DNA from: Polaromonas sp. JS666
GTDB lineage: Bacteria > Pseudomonadota > Gammaproteobacteria > Burkholderiales > Burkholderiaceae_C
DNA: 64,000 nucleotides
Direction of reading: 5' to 3'
NCBI RefSeq assembly: GCF_000013865.1
Contig: NC_007948.1
Location: 2,480,001-2,544,000 of the forward strand
A program made the position numbers and the translations under genes. The notes beneath the pieces were generated by a model. That model was not told the origin of the DNA, ran no database searches, and worked only from the letters and a program-made list of their open reading frames with translations. Positions 29,004 through 37,449 of the stretch are shown in pieces (the stretch's first letter is position 1; every line of letters begins with the position of its first letter).

Positions 29004-30134
29004 ATGCAAATGAAATTAAAACTGACAGTAGTGGCCGCACTCGCAACTTTGGCCGGCATTGCCTCAGCTCAGGATGTCGTGGTCAAGATTGGCCACGTAG
29101 CGCCCATGTCCGGTTCGCAGGCTCACTACGGTAAAGACAATGAAAACGGTGCGCGGATGGCTGTTGAAGACCTGAACACGCAAAACGTTGTCATTGGGGG
29201 CAAAAAAATCAAGTTTGAATTGCTTGCGGAAGACGACGCCGCCGATCCAAAACAGGGCACCGCTGCTGCACAGAAACTGTGCGACTCCAAAGTAGCCGGT
29301 GTGGTGGGCCACCTCAATTCAGGTACCACGATTCCCGCCTCCAAGGTTTACAACGATTGCGGTATTCCCCACGTCACGGGTGCCGCGACCAACCCCAACC
29401 TGACCAAGCCCGGTTACAAAACCACCTACCGCATCATTGCCAACGACAATGCGCTGGGCGCCGGTCTGGCGTTCTACGCGGCTGACGCACTGAAACTGAA
29501 AAAAGTTGCCATCATTGATGACCGTACGGCCTATGGCCAGGGCGTTGCCGAAGTCTTCAAAAAGACGGCTTTGACGAAAGGCATGACCGTGGTTGACGAG
29601 CAGTTCACCACCGACAAGGCCACCGACTTCATGGCTATCCTCACGGCCGTCAAGTCGAAAAATCCCGATGCGATTTTCTTCGGCGGCATGGACCCACAAG
29701 GCGGCCCGATGTTGCGCCAGATGGAGCAGCTCGGCATGGGCAACGTGAAGTACTTTGGTGGTGATGGCATCTGCACGTCCGAACTTGCCAAGCTGGCTGC
29801 TGGCGCCAAGACCCTCAACAATGTGGTGTGCGCTGAAGGCGGTGCTTCGCTCGCCAAAATGCCTGGCGGTGAAGCCTGGAAAAAGCGTTACGACGCCAAG
29901 TACCCCAATCAGTTCCAGGTTTACAGTCCGTACACCTATGACGCTACCTTCGTTTTGGTCGACGCCATGAAGCGCGCCAATTCGACCGATCCAAAGGTCT
30001 ACACCCCTGAGTTGATCAAAACCAACTACAAAGGCGTGACCACCACGATCGCTTTCGAGCCCAATGGCGAATTGAAAAACCCCGCCATCACTTTGTATGT
30101 TTACAAAGATGGCAAGAAATCCGCCCTGAACTGA
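29004..30134 (+). CDS. Branched-chain amino acid ABC transporter substrate-binding protein
   Basis: A 376-residue periplasmic binding protein of the LivJ/LivK type (Peripla_BP_6 fold). The signal peptide is about 22 residues (KLTVVAALATLAGIASA, then QDVVVKIGHV). The ligand-binding motifs GHVAPMSGSQAHYGKDNENG and GVVGHLNSGTTIPAS are seen. It delivers leucine, isoleucine, valine or related amino acids to a Liv permease. No permease or ATPase genes adjoin it; it stands alone with its own terminator, which is common for the abundant main LivK of Comamonadaceae. GGAG lies 8 bases before the ATG. A TATAAA box at 28952 may be the promoter, though I cannot place a good -35. Confidence 0.94.
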   Translation: MQMKLKLTVVAALATLAGIASAQDVVVKIGHVAPMSGSQAHYGKDNENGARMAVEDLNTQNVVIGGKKIKFELLAEDDAADPKQGTAAAQKLCDSKVAGVVGHLNSGTTIPASKVYNDCGIPHVTGAATNPNLTKPGYKTTYRIIANDNALGAGLAFYAADALKLKKVAIIDDRTAYGQGVAEVFKKTALTKGMTVVDEQFTTDKATDFMAILTAVKSKNPDAIFFGGMDPQGGPMLRQMEQLGMGNVKYFGGDGICTSELAKLAAGAKTLNNVVCAEGGASLAKMPGGEAWKKRYDAKYPNQFQVYSPYTYDATFVLVDAMKRANSTDPKVYTPELIKTNYKGVTTTIAFEPNGELKNPAITLYVYKDGKKSALN

Positions 30135-30150
30135 TCAGTTCGCGCGCATG

Positions 30151-30179
30151 AAAAAGCCACCGCAAGGTGGCTTTTTTTT
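30151..30179. terminator. Rho-independent terminator after the Liv-type binding protein gene
   Basis: The stem AAAAAGCCACC / GGTGGCTTTTT with a GCAA loop runs into a T-run of eight. It lies 17 bases after the stop codon. Confidence 0.93.
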
Positions 30180-30437
30180 GGAGGGTCCAACCGTTAGATG
30201 CTATCGGGCTGCGATCAGACCATCATCCTCGGCCGCAGTCCCGGGCAGGGCGTGTTCAATGGGCTTGCCTTGCCTTCGACAGTCTTCTGCGTTGGCGGAG
30301 AGGAAATGACGGCGAGAAAAACATTCTGCAATCGCGCAGGACTGGCGGATTGCCTTCCCGGCCATCAAGGTGGCCCTCCGTTGAGAAGAAGGCCGGAATG
30401 CCGGGAAAGGCGAAGGCGGGGGATCGAAAAAGGCAAA

Positions 30438-30463
30438 GAAAAAACGGGGCGCGAGGCCCCGTG
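30438..30463 (-). terminator. Rho-independent terminator of the tRNA-Ser transcript
   Basis: On the minus strand, ACGGGGC-CTCGC-GCCCCGT forms a 7-bp stem with a 5-base loop followed by TTTTTTC. It lies 14 bases past the tRNA 3' end. Confidence 0.88.
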
Positions 30464-30475
30464 TTTACTTGTTTT

Positions 30476-30565
30476 TGGCGGAAAGGGCGGGATTCGAACC
30501 CGCGGTGGGTATAACCCCACGCACGCTTTCCAGGCGTGTGACTTAAACCGCTCATCCACCTTTCC
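30476..30565 (-). tRNA. tRNA-Ser(GGA)
   Basis: A 90-base class II tRNA including an encoded CCA. The acceptor stem GGAAAGG pairs with CCTTTCC, the discriminator is G, and the T arm reads CGGGTTCGAATCCCG. The anticodon arm is ACGC-CTGGAAA-GCGT, giving anticodon GGA for UCC/UCU serine codons. A long variable arm (GTGGGGTTATACCCAC) is diagnostic for serine. No integrase or att repeat is next to it. Confidence 0.97.
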
Positions 30566-30630
30566 GCGAAGCCTTTGATTGTAGCAGTGCCAGAGGACTT
30601 GTCAGAATGTGGCGGCTCTTAAAGCTGCGC

Positions 30631-31005
30631 TTAATGAACAGCGCCCTGAAACCGGTGCTTTTCCAGTTGCGCCAGTGTGACAAATTCCAGCACGTTGGTG
30701 TGGGTGGCTTCCAGAATCACCGGTGGTGCCATGCCTGCCTCCAGGGCCTCCCGCCAGCGCTGGGCGCACAGGCACCAGCGGTCGCCTGGTTTGAGTCCGG
30801 CAAAACGGTACTGCGGCCGCGGCGTGACGAGGTCATTGCCGCGCGCACTGGAGAACGCGAGAAACTCCGGGGTGACCCGCACGCAGACCAGATGGGAGCC
30901 TAGATCGGACGCATCGCTGTTGCAGCAACCGTCCCGGAAGTAGCCCGTGAGCGGATCGTAAGAGCAGGGGACCAGCTCACCGCCCAAAACATTTTTTGCA
31001 CTCAT
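30631..31005 (-). CDS. DUF2237 family protein
   Basis: A 124-residue protein. The blocks NVLGGELVPCSYDPLTGYFR, CCNSDASDLGSHLVCVRVT and KPGDRWCLCAQRWREALEAG match the DUF2237 family, which is widespread and of unknown biochemical function. Conserved cysteines and a GDRWCLCA motif suggest metal or cofactor binding, but this is only suggestive. It is a monocistronic gene between the tRNA and the SPFH gene; the gap to the latter is 25 bases, so the three leftward genes nfeD-qmcA-DUF2237 could be read together. Confidence 0.9.
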   Translation of the reverse strand: MSAKNVLGGELVPCSYDPLTGYFRDGCCNSDASDLGSHLVCVRVTPEFLAFSSARGNDLVTPRPQYRFAGLKPGDRWCLCAQRWREALEAGMAPPVILEATHTNVLEFVTLAQLEKHRFQGAVH

Positions 31006-31030
31006 GGCTGTACCTGTAGTGAAGTATTGA

Positions 31031-31942
31031 TCATGCCCTGCTGGACTGCACCATCTTCATGGCCGATGCGATCAGTGCAGACACCTCGGTCATGTTGCTT
31101 GGCACGATCAGGGTCGTGGTGGCGTCACCCGCGACGCTGGAATAGGCTTCGACGGCTTTTTCGGCCACTTTCAGCTGCACGGCCTGCTCACCACCGGGCT
31201 GGCGGATGGCCGCGGCCACCACTTCGATGGCCCTTGCATTGGCTTCCGCCACGGCCATGATGGCTGAAGCCTCACCCTGCGCATTGTTGATGGCCGCTTG
31301 TTTTTCACCCTCCGAGCGGGCGATGAAGGCCTCGCGCTCACCGGTGGCGATGTTGATCTGTTCCTGCTTGCGCCCCTCGGAGGCGGCAATCAGCGCGCGC
31401 TTTTCGCGCTCAGCGGTGATTTGCGATTGCATGGCATGGAGAATCTCCTTGGGTGGCGTCAAGTCCTTGATCTCGTAGCGCAAGACCTTCACGCCCCAGT
31501 TGAGCGCGGCTTCGTCAATGGCTGCGACAACTTGCGCGTTGATGATGTCGCGCTCTTCAAAAGTCTTGTCGAGCTCAAGCTTGCCGATCACGGAGCGCAG
31601 CGAGGTTTGGGCCAGCTGCGTCACGGCCACGATGTAGTTGGATGAGCCGTAGCTGGCACGCATGGGGTCGGTCACCTGAAAATACAAAATGCCGTCAACC
31701 TGCAGCTGTGTGTTGTCGCGGGTAATGCAGACTTGGCTCGGCACGTCCAGTGGGATCTCTTTCAGGCTGTGCTTGTAGGCCACCCTGTCGATAAAAGGCA
31801 CCAGGAAGTTCAGGCCCGGGGTCAGGCTGCCGTGGTACTTGCCCAAACGCTCGATCACCCAGGCATTTTGCTGCGGAACCACCTTGATGCTGCGTACGAT
31901 AAAGATGCCAGCCACGATCAGAATGACGAGTGCTATTTCCAT
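31031..31942 (-). CDS. qmcA: SPFH/stomatin-like membrane protein QmcA
   Basis: A 303-residue protein with one N-terminal membrane anchor (IALVILIVAGIFIVRSIKVV) and a Band 7/SPFH domain containing WVIERLGKYHGSLTPGLNFL, then PFIDRVAYKHSLKEIPLDVP. An alanine- and glutamate-rich coiled coil follows (about residues 175-250, EREKRALIAASEGRKQEQIN). Such proteins form large ring oligomers at membrane microdomains and interact with proteases such as FtsH. The partner NfeD-like gene lies upstream on the same strand, 97 bases away, the usual pairing. GGAGG precedes the ATG. Confidence 0.93.
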   Translation of the reverse strand: MEIALVILIVAGIFIVRSIKVVPQQNAWVIERLGKYHGSLTPGLNFLVPFIDRVAYKHSLKEIPLDVPSQVCITRDNTQLQVDGILYFQVTDPMRASYGSSNYIVAVTQLAQTSLRSVIGKLELDKTFEERDIINAQVVAAIDEAALNWGVKVLRYEIKDLTPPKEILHAMQSQITAEREKRALIAASEGRKQEQINIATGEREAFIARSEGEKQAAINNAQGEASAIMAVAEANARAIEVVAAAIRQPGGEQAVQLKVAEKAVEAYSSVAGDATTTLIVPSNMTEVSALIASAMKMVQSSRA

Positions 31943-32039
31943 GCTTCCTCCGTTGATTTAGATTGATTCAAATTGGTGTGCCGGGTGCCCGCCAGGCCGG
32001 CGAATCGGCAGCAGGGCACAAAAAGGCTACGAGAGCGCC

Positions 32040-32468
32040 TCACAGCTTTTCAAGTACCAGACGATTGCCCTGCATTTCCTTGATGCGAAAACTTCCGGTG
32101 GCGGCAGGTTCGGCCGGGTCGGCAGGTATGGCGGTCCAGAGGGCGCCGCGAAATTTCACGGTGGTGGTTCCATCGGAGTTCCATTGCGCGACCTGTACCG
32201 GCTCACCAATATCCAGGTTGACATCCCGATTGGCATTTGCGGGCAAGGGGGCGGGGGTCTTGCCGCGGTACCAGTGCCAGGCGGCCACCGCACCACCCCC
32301 TACAGCAGCAGAGATTACCATTTGGCCGATAATGGCAAGGCCCGAGTGAGCGGCAATGGCGCCTGCGACGAACCCGACGGCCAGCATCAGCAGGTAAAAG
32401 GTGCCGGTGACCAGCTCAACCGCGACCGCGCTACCTGCCAGCAGCCACCAGATGGTCGATTCGCTCAT
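32040..32468 (-). CDS. NfeD-like membrane protein
   Basis: A 142-residue protein with two to three N-terminal membrane segments (WWLLAGSAVAVELVTGTFYL; LMLAVGFVAGAIAAH; IGQMVISAAVGGGAVAAW). A C-terminal OB-fold follows (NLDIGEPVQVAQWNSDGTTT; VKFRGALWTAIPAD). This is the short NfeD form lacking the ClpP-like protease domain, equivalent to E. coli YbbK. It acts with the SPFH protein encoded just downstream. The start is set at 32468 because AAGGAAG precedes that ATG; the frame stays open to 32525. Confidence 0.92.
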   Translation of the reverse strand: MSESTIWWLLAGSAVAVELVTGTFYLLMLAVGFVAGAIAAHSGLAIIGQMVISAAVGGGAVAAWHWYRGKTPAPLPANANRDVNLDIGEPVQVAQWNSDGTTTVKFRGALWTAIPADPAEPAATGSFRIKEMQGNRLVLEKL

Positions 32469-32571
32469 GTTTCTTCCTTTTGTCGGTGATGCGCTACATT
32501 TTGGGGCAATTAGACCCTCTCGCAAGCGTACAGCAACAATATTTCCTTACACTTCGCACTCGCCAGTCAAA

Positions 32572-32640
32572 CCGTTCGGGCTCAACCTGTCTATGCCCAT
32601 CCGAGCGTTTCCGTCATGCCCTCCGACAGGTTCAGGGCGC
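32572..32640. repeat. REP-like inverted repeat upstream of the decarboxylase gene
   Basis: The left arm CCGTTCGGGCTCAACCTGTC (32572-32591) is largely complementary to the right arm GACAGGTTCAGGGCGC (32625-32640). The GACAGGTTCAGG core also occurs near truB (50231-50300). The element lies within 22 bases of the decarboxylase start. Confidence 0.75.
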
Positions 32641-32661
32641 CCATGAACTGCTTCCATCCCC

Positions 32662-34956
32662 ATGAAATTCCGCTTTCCGATTGTGATCATTGACGAAGAC
32701 TTCCGCTCCGAGAATACCTCGGGGCTGAGTATTCGTGCGCTGGCCCAGGCCATTGAAAGCGAAGGCTTCGAGGTGCTGGGCGTGACCAGCTACGGTGACC
32801 TGTCGCAGTTCGCCCAGCAGCAAAGTCGTGCCAGTGCTTTTATCCTGTCAATTGATGACGAGGAGTTCACACCCGGCCCGGATCTGGATCCGGCCGTGCT
32901 GAATCTGCGCAACTTCATCGAGGAGGTACGCCGCAAGAATCTTGACGTGCCGATTTACGTCTACGGTGAAACCAAAACCTCGCGGCATATTCCCAACGAC
33001 ATCCTGCGCGAGTTGCACGGCTTCATTCACATGTTTGAAGACACGCCCGAGTTTGTGGCGCGCCACATCCTTCGTGAGGCCAAGAGCTACCTCGAAGGGG
33101 TGCAGCCGCCTTTCTTCAAGGCGCTGCTGGACTACGCCGAAGACGGCTCGTACTCATGGCACTGCCCGGGTCACTCGGGTGGTGTGGCATTTTTGAAGAG
33201 CCCGGTCGGGCAGATGTTTCACCAGTTCTTCGGCGAGAACATGCTGCGTGCCGACGTATGCAATGCAGTCGAGGAGTTGGGCCAACTGCTCGACCATGAC
33301 GGCGCGATTGGCGCCAGCGAGCGCAATGCCGCGCGTATCTTCAATGCGGACCACTGTTTCTTCGTCACTAACGGCACCTCCACCAGCAACAAGATGGTGT
33401 GGCACCACACCGTGGCGCCGGGCGATGTGGTGGTGGTGGACCGGAACTGCCACAAATCCATTCTGCACGCCATCATCATGACGGGTGCGATCCCGGTGTT
33501 TTTGAAGCCAACGCGCAACCACTTCGGCATCATCGGCCCGATTCCGCAAAGCGAATTCGAGCCCGAAGCCATCAAGGCCAAGATCCGGGCCAACCCGCTG
33601 CTCAAGGGTGTCGATGCAGACAAGGTCAAGCCGCGCGTGCTCACGCTCACGCAGTCGACCTATGACGGCGTGCTCTACAACACCGAAACCATCAAGGGCA
33701 TGCTCGATGGCTACGTGGACAACCTGCACTTCGACGAGGCCTGGCTGCCGCACGCTGCATTTCACCCCTTCTATGGCAGCTACCACGCCATGGGCAAAAA
33801 CCGCATTCGCCCGAAAAATGCCGTGGTGTACGCAACCCAGTCAATTCACAAGCTGCTGGCGGGCATCAGCCAGGCCAGCCATGTGCTGGTGCAGGACTCG
33901 CAAAACACCAAGCTCGACAGGCACCTTTTCAACGAGGCCTACCTGATGCACACCTCGACTTCGCCGCAGTACAGCATCATCGCCAGCTGCGATGTGGCCG
34001 CCGCCATGATGGAGCCGCCCGGCGGCACCGCGTTGGTCGAGGAGAGCATTGCCGAGGCACTGGACTTTCGCCGGGCCATGCGCAAGATCGACGATGAATA
34101 CGGCAGTGACTGGTGGTTCAAGGTCTGGGGGCCGGACAAGCTGGTGGAAGAGGGCATTGGCCTGGCCGAGGACTGGATCATCAAGGGTGAGTCGCGCAGT
34201 GCCAAGAGGGCCAAAAACGGCGCCAATAACTGGCATGGCTTTGGCCAGATGGCAACAGGCTTCAACATGCTCGACCCGATCAAGTCGACCATTGTCACGC
34301 CCGGGCTGGACCTCAATGGAAAATTCGCGAAAACCGGCATTCCCGCCAGCATCGTGACCAAGTTTTTGGCCGAGCACGGGGTGATCGTGGAGAAAACCGG
34401 GCTTTACAGCTTCTTCATCATGTTCACCATCGGCATCACCAAAGGCCGCTGGAACACCCTGCTCACAGCGCTTCAGCAGTTCAAGGATGACTACGCCAAG
34501 AACCAGCCGATGTGGCGCATCCTGCCCGAGTTCTGCCAGAAGTACCCGAAATACGAGCGCATGGGCCTGGCTGACCTGTGTCAGCACATTCATGCCCTTT
34601 ACGCCAAATACGACATCGCGCGGTTAACGACCGAAGTCTATTTGAGTGACCTCGCACCGGTCATGAAGCCCAGTGACGCCTATGCCCACATTGCCCACCG
34701 CACGACAGAGCGGGTCGAGATCGACCAGCTGGAAGGCCGCATCACCGTCGGGCTGGTCACGCCTTACCCACCCGGCATCCCGCTGCTGATTCCTGGCGAG
34801 GTGTTCAACAAGAAAATAGTTGATTACCTCAAGTTTGCCCGTGAGTTCAACGCGCAATGCCCGGGGTTCGAGACCGATATCCACGGCTTGGTCGAAGAGG
34901 TGGATGCCAAAGGCAAGGTCCGCTACTACGCCGACTGCGTGAAGAAAGCCCGCTGA
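32662..34956 (+). CDS. Arginine/lysine/ornithine decarboxylase (fold III, AdiA-like)
   Basis: A 764-residue PLP-dependent decarboxylase of the prokaryotic Orn/Lys/Arg group. It has an N-terminal wing domain (about 1-130, MKFRFPIVIIDEDFRSENTS), the catalytic core (GHSGGVAFLKSPVGQMFHQF; DEAWLPHAAFHPFY) and the PLP lysine in ATQSIHKLLAGISQASHVLV. A C-terminal domain ends in the YPPGIPLLIPGE motif. The length is nearest biodegradative arginine decarboxylase AdiA (about 755), but lysine or ornithine cannot be excluded. Such enzymes supply polyamines or consume protons in acid. No antiporter gene adjoins, so a biosynthetic polyamine role is as likely as acid resistance. Confidence 0.92.
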   Translation: MKFRFPIVIIDEDFRSENTSGLSIRALAQAIESEGFEVLGVTSYGDLSQFAQQQSRASAFILSIDDEEFTPGPDLDPAVLNLRNFIEEVRRKNLDVPIYVYGETKTSRHIPNDILRELHGFIHMFEDTPEFVARHILREAKSYLEGVQPPFFKALLDYAEDGSYSWHCPGHSGGVAFLKSPVGQMFHQFFGENMLRADVCNAVEELGQLLDHDGAIGASERNAARIFNADHCFFVTNGTSTSNKMVWHHTVAPGDVVVVDRNCHKSILHAIIMTGAIPVFLKPTRNHFGIIGPIPQSEFEPEAIKAKIRANPLLKGVDADKVKPRVLTLTQSTYDGVLYNTETIKGMLDGYVDNLHFDEAWLPHAAFHPFYGSYHAMGKNRIRPKNAVVYATQSIHKLLAGISQASHVLVQDSQNTKLDRHLFNEAYLMHTSTSPQYSIIASCDVAAAMMEPPGGTALVEESIAEALDFRRAMRKIDDEYGSDWWFKVWGPDKLVEEGIGLAEDWIIKGESRSAKRAKNGANNWHGFGQMATGFNMLDPIKSTIVTPGLDLNGKFAKTGIPASIVTKFLAEHGVIVEKTGLYSFFIMFTIGITKGRWNTLLTALQQFKDDYAKNQPMWRILPEFCQKYPKYERMGLADLCQHIHALYAKYDIARLTTEVYLSDLAPVMKPSDAYAHIAHRTTERVEIDQLEGRITVGLVTPYPPGIPLLIPGEVFNKKIVDYLKFAREFNAQCPGFETDIHGLVEEVDAKGKVRYYADCVKKAR

Positions 34957-34984
34957 AGCGGCAATTGTGCATGCGCCGCCCGTT

Positions 34985-35905
34985 TCAGACGGGCTGGTCT
35001 TCTCTCACCCGCATGAAGCTGGCAAACCTGGGGACGCCGCTGCCGTTCAGGCCGCGAAAGCGGTAGGTGACAGTGCTGCCCAGGACTGGCGGGTTCTGGC
35101 GTTGCTCGTCGTTGAATCCGCTGCCAAGCTTGAAGCGTCGTCCAGGTTTGCCGTCCACCCCCGGCATCTCTACCAGCAGTGCACCCAAAACGCCGACGTA
35201 TTTTCCCTTGCCAGGAATGTGCGCGACCACACGGGCTTCCGTGTCCTCATGGGTTTTGACCTTAAGGAGGTCGTCGGTGCGCTGGCCCATGTAGAGGGAT
35301 GCGCCCCGGTGCAGCATCAGTCCTTCGCCGGCGTGTTTCTCGGTTGTGGCCAGCAGGTTCTGCAAAGCCCGGTGGTTGGCCACCTTGAATTGGGCGACCG
35401 CTTGCACCCAAGGCTGGTCAATCCGGCTCACCACGCCATTCAAGGCGGGAATCCGTTCGGTGAATGGGCCGCCTTGCGCGGGTAAGTCAAACACCATGAA
35501 ACGCATGGCGCGCCAGGCTGCATCGTCAGGGGTTTGCTGGCGTACCGTGGACACCGCTTTCGCAAACTGGCCGCGGCCAGCCCAGAGTTCGCCATCCATG
35601 GCTACCTTGGGCCAATCCGCCGTGAACCAGGCCGGAGCCACGATGCGCTCGCCGCCGCGAGTCAGCAACTTCTCACCGTCCCAGTAGCCGCGCACGCCAT
35701 CGTATTTTTCGCTGACCCAGTAATCGGCCAGCGAAACACCCACGTGATAAACCTTGGCCAGCATCAGCGGCGGGCTTGTCTCAGCTGCCAACAAGGGCAG
35801 GGCAGGCGTGAGCAGCCCGGCGAGCGCCAGCAGCAGCGCAAGCGTCTGGGCGCGAAAGGGGGCAATGGTCAGGCGGGTGTTGGCAGATGGCGTGTGTGCG
35901 GGCAT
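34985..35905 (-). CDS. ATP-dependent DNA ligase with signal peptide (Lig E type)
   Basis: A 306-residue minimal ATP-dependent ligase. Motif I with the adenylated lysine is SEKYDGVRGYWDG (about residues 68-80); motif III includes VFDLPAQGGPF; motif IV GEGLMLHRG; motif V LLKVK; the OB domain follows (GSGFNDEQR). The N-terminus has a hydrophobic, alanine-cut signal (FRAQTLALLLALAGLLTPAL), so the enzyme is predicted to be periplasmic, as for other Lig E proteins, which are linked with DNA uptake. It lacks extra DNA-binding domains, as usual for Lig E. The ATG at 35905 is the only start that includes the full signal. It is monocistronic. Confidence 0.93.
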   Translation of the reverse strand: MPAHTPSANTRLTIAPFRAQTLALLLALAGLLTPALPLLAAETSPPLMLAKVYHVGVSLADYWVSEKYDGVRGYWDGEKLLTRGGERIVAPAWFTADWPKVAMDGELWAGRGQFAKAVSTVRQQTPDDAAWRAMRFMVFDLPAQGGPFTERIPALNGVVSRIDQPWVQAVAQFKVANHRALQNLLATTEKHAGEGLMLHRGASLYMGQRTDDLLKVKTHEDTEARVVAHIPGKGKYVGVLGALLVEMPGVDGKPGRRFKLGSGFNDEQRQNPPVLGSTVTYRFRGLNGSGVPRFASFMRVREDQPV

Positions 35906-35965
35906 GTGGTCGTCTGATGTTTATGAGTCATTCATACACATGGCCCAAGCAAAATGGGTGCCATC

Positions 35966-35980
35966 AGCTATCAAAATAAG
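35966..35980. repeat. Short dispersed repeat AGCTATCAAAATAAG
   Basis: An intergenic copy of the GCTATCAAAA family, upstream of the ligase gene. Confidence 0.45.
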
Positions 35981-36039
35981 AGTGTTTGAAATGCTTTGGC
36001 GACTGGCCGTCGACTGCGGGTGCGGCTGATGGCCGGAAC

Positions 36040-36066
36040 TTGACTTGAAGCTGTACGTATGTACAG
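36040..36066 (+). promoter_or_regulatory. Candidate LexA (SOS) box overlapping a promoter-like sequence
   Basis: CTGTACGTATGTACAG at 36051-36066 fits the LexA consensus CTGT-N8-ACAG and is palindromic in its outer six bases on each side. TTGACT (36040-36045) with TACAGT 16 bases later overlaps it, as a repressible promoter would. Rightward it would drive the GFA-type gene; it also lies about 145 bases upstream of the leftward ligase gene. The short consensus is expected roughly once by chance in 64 kb, so this is only a candidate. Confidence 0.45.
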
Positions 36067-36184
36067 TGTAAATGCCCCACCCGGATTTGGGCAAGGTGAT
36101 GCGGTACAACACGTACCAGTCTGTTGTAAAAATTCGAACTTCGGGCTCCCCGCGGGCCGTCTCATGAAAGAAAGGAATCAGGCC

Positions 36185-36532
36185 ATGACACACAAAGGTA
36201 GCTGCCACTGCGGGCGGATCGCGTTCGAAGTTGACGGCGAGCCCACCAAGGTGCTGGCGTGCAATTGCTCCATCTGCTCGCGCAAGGGGTCGCTTCTCTG
36301 GTTCGTTCAGCGGGACACACTGCGCCTGCTAACGCCTGACGAAAATGCCAGCACGTATTTGTTCAACAAGCACGCCATCCGGCATCGTTTCTGCCCTACC
36401 TGCGGCATCCACCCCTATGGCGAAGGGGCCGACCCTTCGGGCCAGCGCATGGCGGCTGTCAATGTCCGCTGCCTCGAAGACATTGACCTGGCTGCGCTTG
36501 CCGTCGAACATTTCGACGGCCGCTCTTATTGA
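36185..36532 (+). CDS. GFA-type (CENP-V/GFA domain) zinc protein
   Basis: A 115-residue protein of the GFA family (PF04828). The zinc-binding cysteines lie in GSCHCGRIAFEV, CNCSICSRKGSLLWF and FCPTCGIHPYGEG, the standard CxC, CxxC and CxxC set. The family was named for glutathione-dependent formaldehyde activation, but most members have no proven reaction. The open frame starts at 36059, yet AAGGA lies 9 bases before the ATG at 36185 and the family similarity starts there (MTHKGSCHCG). A 31-codon upstream reading frame at 36072-36167 ends shortly before it and could be a leader, though I see no other support. Confidence 0.92.
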   Translation: MTHKGSCHCGRIAFEVDGEPTKVLACNCSICSRKGSLLWFVQRDTLRLLTPDENASTYLFNKHAIRHRFCPTCGIHPYGEGADPSGQRMAAVNVRCLEDIDLAALAVEHFDGRSY

Positions 36533-36597
36533 ACAAAAAAACCTTGCTCCCGGCAGGCTGGCCCGCCTGCCAGCTCTCAGCCATTCACCCAGCAACC

Positions 36598-37338
36598 ATG
36601 ATCCCCAGCGATGTAGAAACCATAGAACGTGCAACGATTGCCGCCGTGTCACCCGAGGCCCTTGAGGAGCTGGAGGGCTGGCTGTTGCCATTCGACAGGG
36701 GAACGGTCAGTCGAGCCAAAAGTGCCGTTCCGCTTCGACATAAGGCCTGTGATGAAACCGTGCTGGACAAGATTGAGACACGCTACGAGGCACGTGGCCT
36801 GCCGCCAATTTTTCGTGTTGCGACAGAGCCGTGTTTCGACCTCTTGCGGCGAGCGCTGAAACGGCGCGGCTACAAGACGACGCGTCCGGTGCTGGTACAG
36901 GTGGCGTCAGTCAACGATATGCGTGCGGTATCCACGCAAACGCCAGCGGAAACGGCCCATTCACCTGACGAGGCGTGGGCGGCCCTGTTTCTGGGTGAAG
37001 GTTTCGACCCCGTTGACGGCGTAAGTCGCGTCAAAACGCTGAGCCGGGCTCGTGACTCTCTCTATGCAAGCGTTCGAGAGAGTGGGCGCACCGTGGCCGC
37101 AGGTGCCGCAGCCTTTTCCAACGGATGGTCCAGCGTGCACGGCATGCGCACCGACCAGGCTTGCCGGGGCCGCGGGCTGGCAGGGCGCGTTCTGGCAGGG
37201 CTGGCTGATGCCGCGATCCACAGAGGAATTGAGCGTACCTTCTTGCAGGTGGAGGACGGCAACGCGCCAGCTCTGGCGCTCTACAGGCGGGCGGGTTTCG
37301 AGACAGCCTGGTGCTACGAGTATTGGCGCCGGGCTTGA
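36598..37338 (+). CDS. GNAT family N-acetyltransferase
   Basis: A 246-residue protein. The N-terminal part (DVETIERATIAAVSPEALEE; LEGWLLPFDRGTVSRAKSAV) is a conserved block seen in a class of two-part GNAT proteins. The C-terminal half contains the acetyl-CoA binding signature MRTDQACRGRGLAGRVLAGL and ALYRRAGFETAWCYEYW. The substrate is unknown. The ATG at 36598 is chosen over one at 36529 because the conserved sequence starts just after it. The gene follows the GFA-type gene by 65 bases and is convergent with fabI. Confidence 0.9.
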   Translation: MIPSDVETIERATIAAVSPEALEELEGWLLPFDRGTVSRAKSAVPLRHKACDETVLDKIETRYEARGLPPIFRVATEPCFDLLRRALKRRGYKTTRPVLVQVASVNDMRAVSTQTPAETAHSPDEAWAALFLGEGFDPVDGVSRVKTLSRARDSLYASVRESGRTVAAGAAAFSNGWSSVHGMRTDQACRGRGLAGRVLAGLADAAIHRGIERTFLQVEDGNAPALALYRRAGFETAWCYEYWRRA

Positions 37339-37400
37339 CAGGGTTCAAGGTCAAGGACAAGTAGATTTGGCCCTCAGCTTTACATGCGTGGGCACCGTTT

Positions 37401-37436
37401 GCCATCAAAATGATAGCAAGTCGGGCTGCCAAGCCC
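37401..37436. repeat. Short dispersed repeat plus hairpin between GNAT and fabI
   Basis: GCCATCAAAATGATAGC is followed by CGGGCT-GCCA-AGCCCG, a 6-bp hairpin. On the minus strand the hairpin is followed by a T-containing stretch (CTTGCTATCATTTT), so it may act as a weak fabI terminator. Confidence 0.45.
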
Positions 37437-37449
37437 GCCGTCGTGGCGT

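Noticed and set aside
30476..30565. tRNA-Ser as an integration site of a genomic island
   Set aside because: No integrase, no direct repeat of the tRNA 3' end and no foreign-looking block are next to it.
36072..36167. A 31-codon leader peptide upstream of the GFA-type gene
   Set aside because: It starts near the promoter-like site but has no ribosome site, no recognisable attenuation pattern and no family similarity.
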